Source of the DNA: an uncultured Clostridia bacterium | GTDB lineage: Bacteria; Bacillota; Clostridia; TANB77; CAG-508 | Reading direction: 5' to 3' | DNA: 6,308 nucleotides | Assembly: GCA_947624405.1 (NCBI GenBank) | Contig: CANQKB010000079.1 | Span: 1-6,308, forward strand | Part shown: positions 5,556 to 6,308 of the stretch, piece after piece | How positions within the stretch are numbered: position 1 is the first letter of the stretch | Layout of the letters: each line of letters opens with the position of its first letter | Translations under genes and position numbers: made by a program | Notes under the pieces: model-generated | What the model was told of the DNA's origin: nothing | Databases searched by the model: none | The model's input: only the letters and a program-made list of their open reading frames with translations

Positions 5556-5913
5556 TGGTGGAGATGAGGAGAGTCGAACTCCTGTCCAATAACATTTCCA
5601 TATAAACTTCTCCGAGTGCAGTTTATTATCAAAATTCCCAAAAATTCAAGTCAACAAACAAACTTTAAATTTTCAGTAGTTTCAAAAATTACCCACTATT
5701 TTAGAAACACAAATAGCTTTGTTTCCTACGAAGGTATGCACCTTATCTAAAAACCGTAGGCATTTTTAGTAAGATGTAGCCACTCTTAGGCAGCTAATGC
5801 TAATTCTCTATTATCAGCGTTTATTTTAAAGTTTCGCTTTTTTTAGGTGGCCAAGCGAACCCACCACTCGCTATTCATACTTCTATGTTATTGTCGAAAC
5901 CAAATACATCCCC
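5556..5913 (-). ncRNA. ssrA: Transfer-messenger RNA (tmRNA), tag ADNRELALAA
   Basis: The RNA rescues stalled ribosomes with SmpB: its alanyl-tRNA-like part enters the A site and its short ORF adds a degradation tag. Read on the minus strand it begins GGGGATG (5913-5907), which pairs with CATCTCC just before an encoded CCA (5558-5556) to form the acceptor stem. It has the typical 5' TTTGGTTTCGAC and a T-arm with loop TTCGACT. The tag ORF is GCT GAT AAT AGA GAA TTA GCA TTA GCT GCC TAA (5818-5786), giving ADNRELALAA. Length is 358 bases, normal for a one-piece tmRNA. It has its own promoter and a terminator hairpin 7 bases past the end. The resume codon is inferred by analogy with other tmRNAs. 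Confidence 0.97.
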
Positions 5914-5924
5914 ATCTAAATATA

Positions 5925-5953
5925 ATTATACACTATTTATACTTAATTTTCAA
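5925..5953 (-). promoter_or_regulatory. Promoter of ssrA
   Basis: On the minus strand TTGAAA (5948-5953) and a perfect TATAAT (5925-5930) are 17 bases apart. The mature 5' end (5913) lies 11 bases beyond the -10, so a short leader would be trimmed, as is usual for tmRNA. The match is strong, as expected for an abundant RNA. Confidence 0.85.
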
Positions 5954-5981
5954 GATTAAAAATTAAATTTAGGATTGTCTG

Positions 5982-6048
5982 GTTACAGTTCACACCCTAA
6001 CTAGCTAAGCGTGGAGGAATGTTTTAAAAATCGAAGTGAGTTCGACCT
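5982..6048 (-). repeat. Dispersed repeat, copy B
   Basis: This is copy A (9-75) in inverted orientation, identical at 65 of 67 positions. It contains the same TCGAA-N5-TTCGA hairpin (6031-6045) and the end block GTTACAGTTCACA on the plus strand (5982-5994). Its end block lies 28 bases upstream of the ssrA -35. With the diverged copy C it forms a facing pair, 90 bases apart. No ORF is present. Confidence 0.9.
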
Positions 6049-6138
6049 TGCTAATTTACTTGCTTGGATTATTTCAAATTCGTATCTAGCATTTAACATT
6101 CCAAAATATCTTAAACGCCTTGGAGAACGCAACGCCGC

Positions 6139-6193
6139 ATTTTTAAAATCATTTCCTCAGGTAGCTTAGCGGAAATCAACTGTGAATTGTAAC
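6139..6193 (+). repeat. Dispersed repeat, diverged copy C
   Basis: It has the same block order as copy A: ATTTTTAAAA (6139-6148), CATTTCCTC, GCTTAGCGG and TGTGAATTGTAAC (6181-6193), with small insertions and substitutions in between. The blocks are conserved while the spacers have drifted. The hairpin end of copies A and B is not preserved here. Between B and C lie three AACGC units (6114-6136) and an AAATTCGTA (6076-6084) that also begins the window, perhaps traces of another degraded copy. Confidence 0.65.
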
Positions 6194-6220
6194 GTCTGTT
6201 ACTTATACAATACATAAATT

Positions 6221-6250
6221 TTGAAAAAAATTGTGAATTCTTAGTAATAA
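6221..6250 (+). promoter_or_regulatory. Weak candidate promoter near the right edge
   Basis: TTGAAA (6221-6226) and TAATAA (6245-6250) are 18 bases apart, 27 bases after repeat copy C. It would serve a gene beyond the window. The -10 is poor and the DNA is very A/T-rich, so this may be chance. Confidence 0.2.
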
Positions 6251-6289
6251 TGTTCAGTTTTTAATATTGAAATATTAGTAAAAATGTTC
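6241..6289 (+). repeat. Short direct repeat, 34-base period
   Basis: TTAGTAATAATGTTC (6241-6255) and TTAGTAAAAATGTTC (6275-6289) differ at one base and start 34 bases apart. Only two units are visible before the window ends, and the spacer between them is A/T-rich. The rest of 6194-6308 shows no gene or RNA that I can support. Confidence 0.5.
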
Positions 6290-6308
6290 CAATATTTGTT
6301 AGTTAAAT

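Noticed and set aside
6009..6029. GGAGGAATG in copy B as a translation start
   Set aside because: The frame is ATG TTT TAA, and the Shine-Dalgarno touches the ATG.
9..6048. The inverted repeats A and B as ends of a composite transposon
   Set aside because: There is no transposase or integrase between them, the contents are core housekeeping genes, and a third diverged copy lies outside. A dispersed repeat is simpler. Both lie near the window ends, as is common where assemblies break at repeats.
5982..6048. A tRNA or tRNA remnant suggested by GAGTTCGACC
   Set aside because: No acceptor stem, anticodon arm or D-arm can be drawn around it.
6241..6289. A CRISPR array
   Set aside because: There are only two short units (15 bases) with no dyad symmetry and a 19-base A/T-rich gap. 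No cas gene is present.

Overview
This is a low-GC (roughly 28-30% G+C by eye) Bacillota sequence, most likely from a Clostridia-type organism. The evidence is the gene order Asp23/Gls24 - amaP - DUF2273 - nusB - xseA - xseB, the strong AAGGAGG-type ribosome binding sites, the sigma-A-like promoters, a YuiD-type divergent PAP2 protein, and a tmRNA whose tag ends in LALAA. I cannot name a species.

Layout, left to right. (1) Positions 1-132 hold a 67-bp repeat (copy A, 9-75) and a good promoter (114-142). (2) A rightward operon runs from 184 to 3904: an Asp23/Gls24 envelope protein, its membrane anchor AmaP, a DUF2273 two-helix membrane protein, the antitermination factor NusB, exonuclease VII subunits XseA and XseB, and a YuiD-like membrane protein. 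A 154-base gap between amaP and DUF2273 contains a possible 16-codon ORF and an inverted repeat. The operon ends at a terminator (3979-4017) that looks functional in both directions. (3) A leftward 73-codon zinc-ribbon gene (3997-4218) has its own promoter and a base composition (about 46% G+C) unlike everything around it. (4) Rightward, rsmD (4437-4986) is interrupted by one extra base at about 4593. It is followed by a coiled-coil protein of a conserved Clostridia family (4996-5433). (5) A bidirectional hairpin (5511-5549) separates that gene from the leftward tmRNA gene ssrA (5556-5913), which has a near-consensus promoter. (6) Positions 5954-6308 have no gene. They carry repeat copy B (5982-6048, inverted relative to A, 65/67 identical), a diverged copy C (6139-6193), and a short direct repeat near the right end.

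How the genes work together: the first three form an envelope-stress (Asp23-AmaP) module. nusB and xseAB serve rRNA antitermination and DNA repair. rsmD (16S rRNA methylation) and ssrA (ribosome rescue) are translation genes. These are chromosomal housekeeping functions, not an obvious new multi-gene system. The parts that deserve a second look are the foreign-looking zinc-ribbon cassette, the rsmD frameshift, and the repeat family, whose three copies all point the same way toward a predicted promoter.
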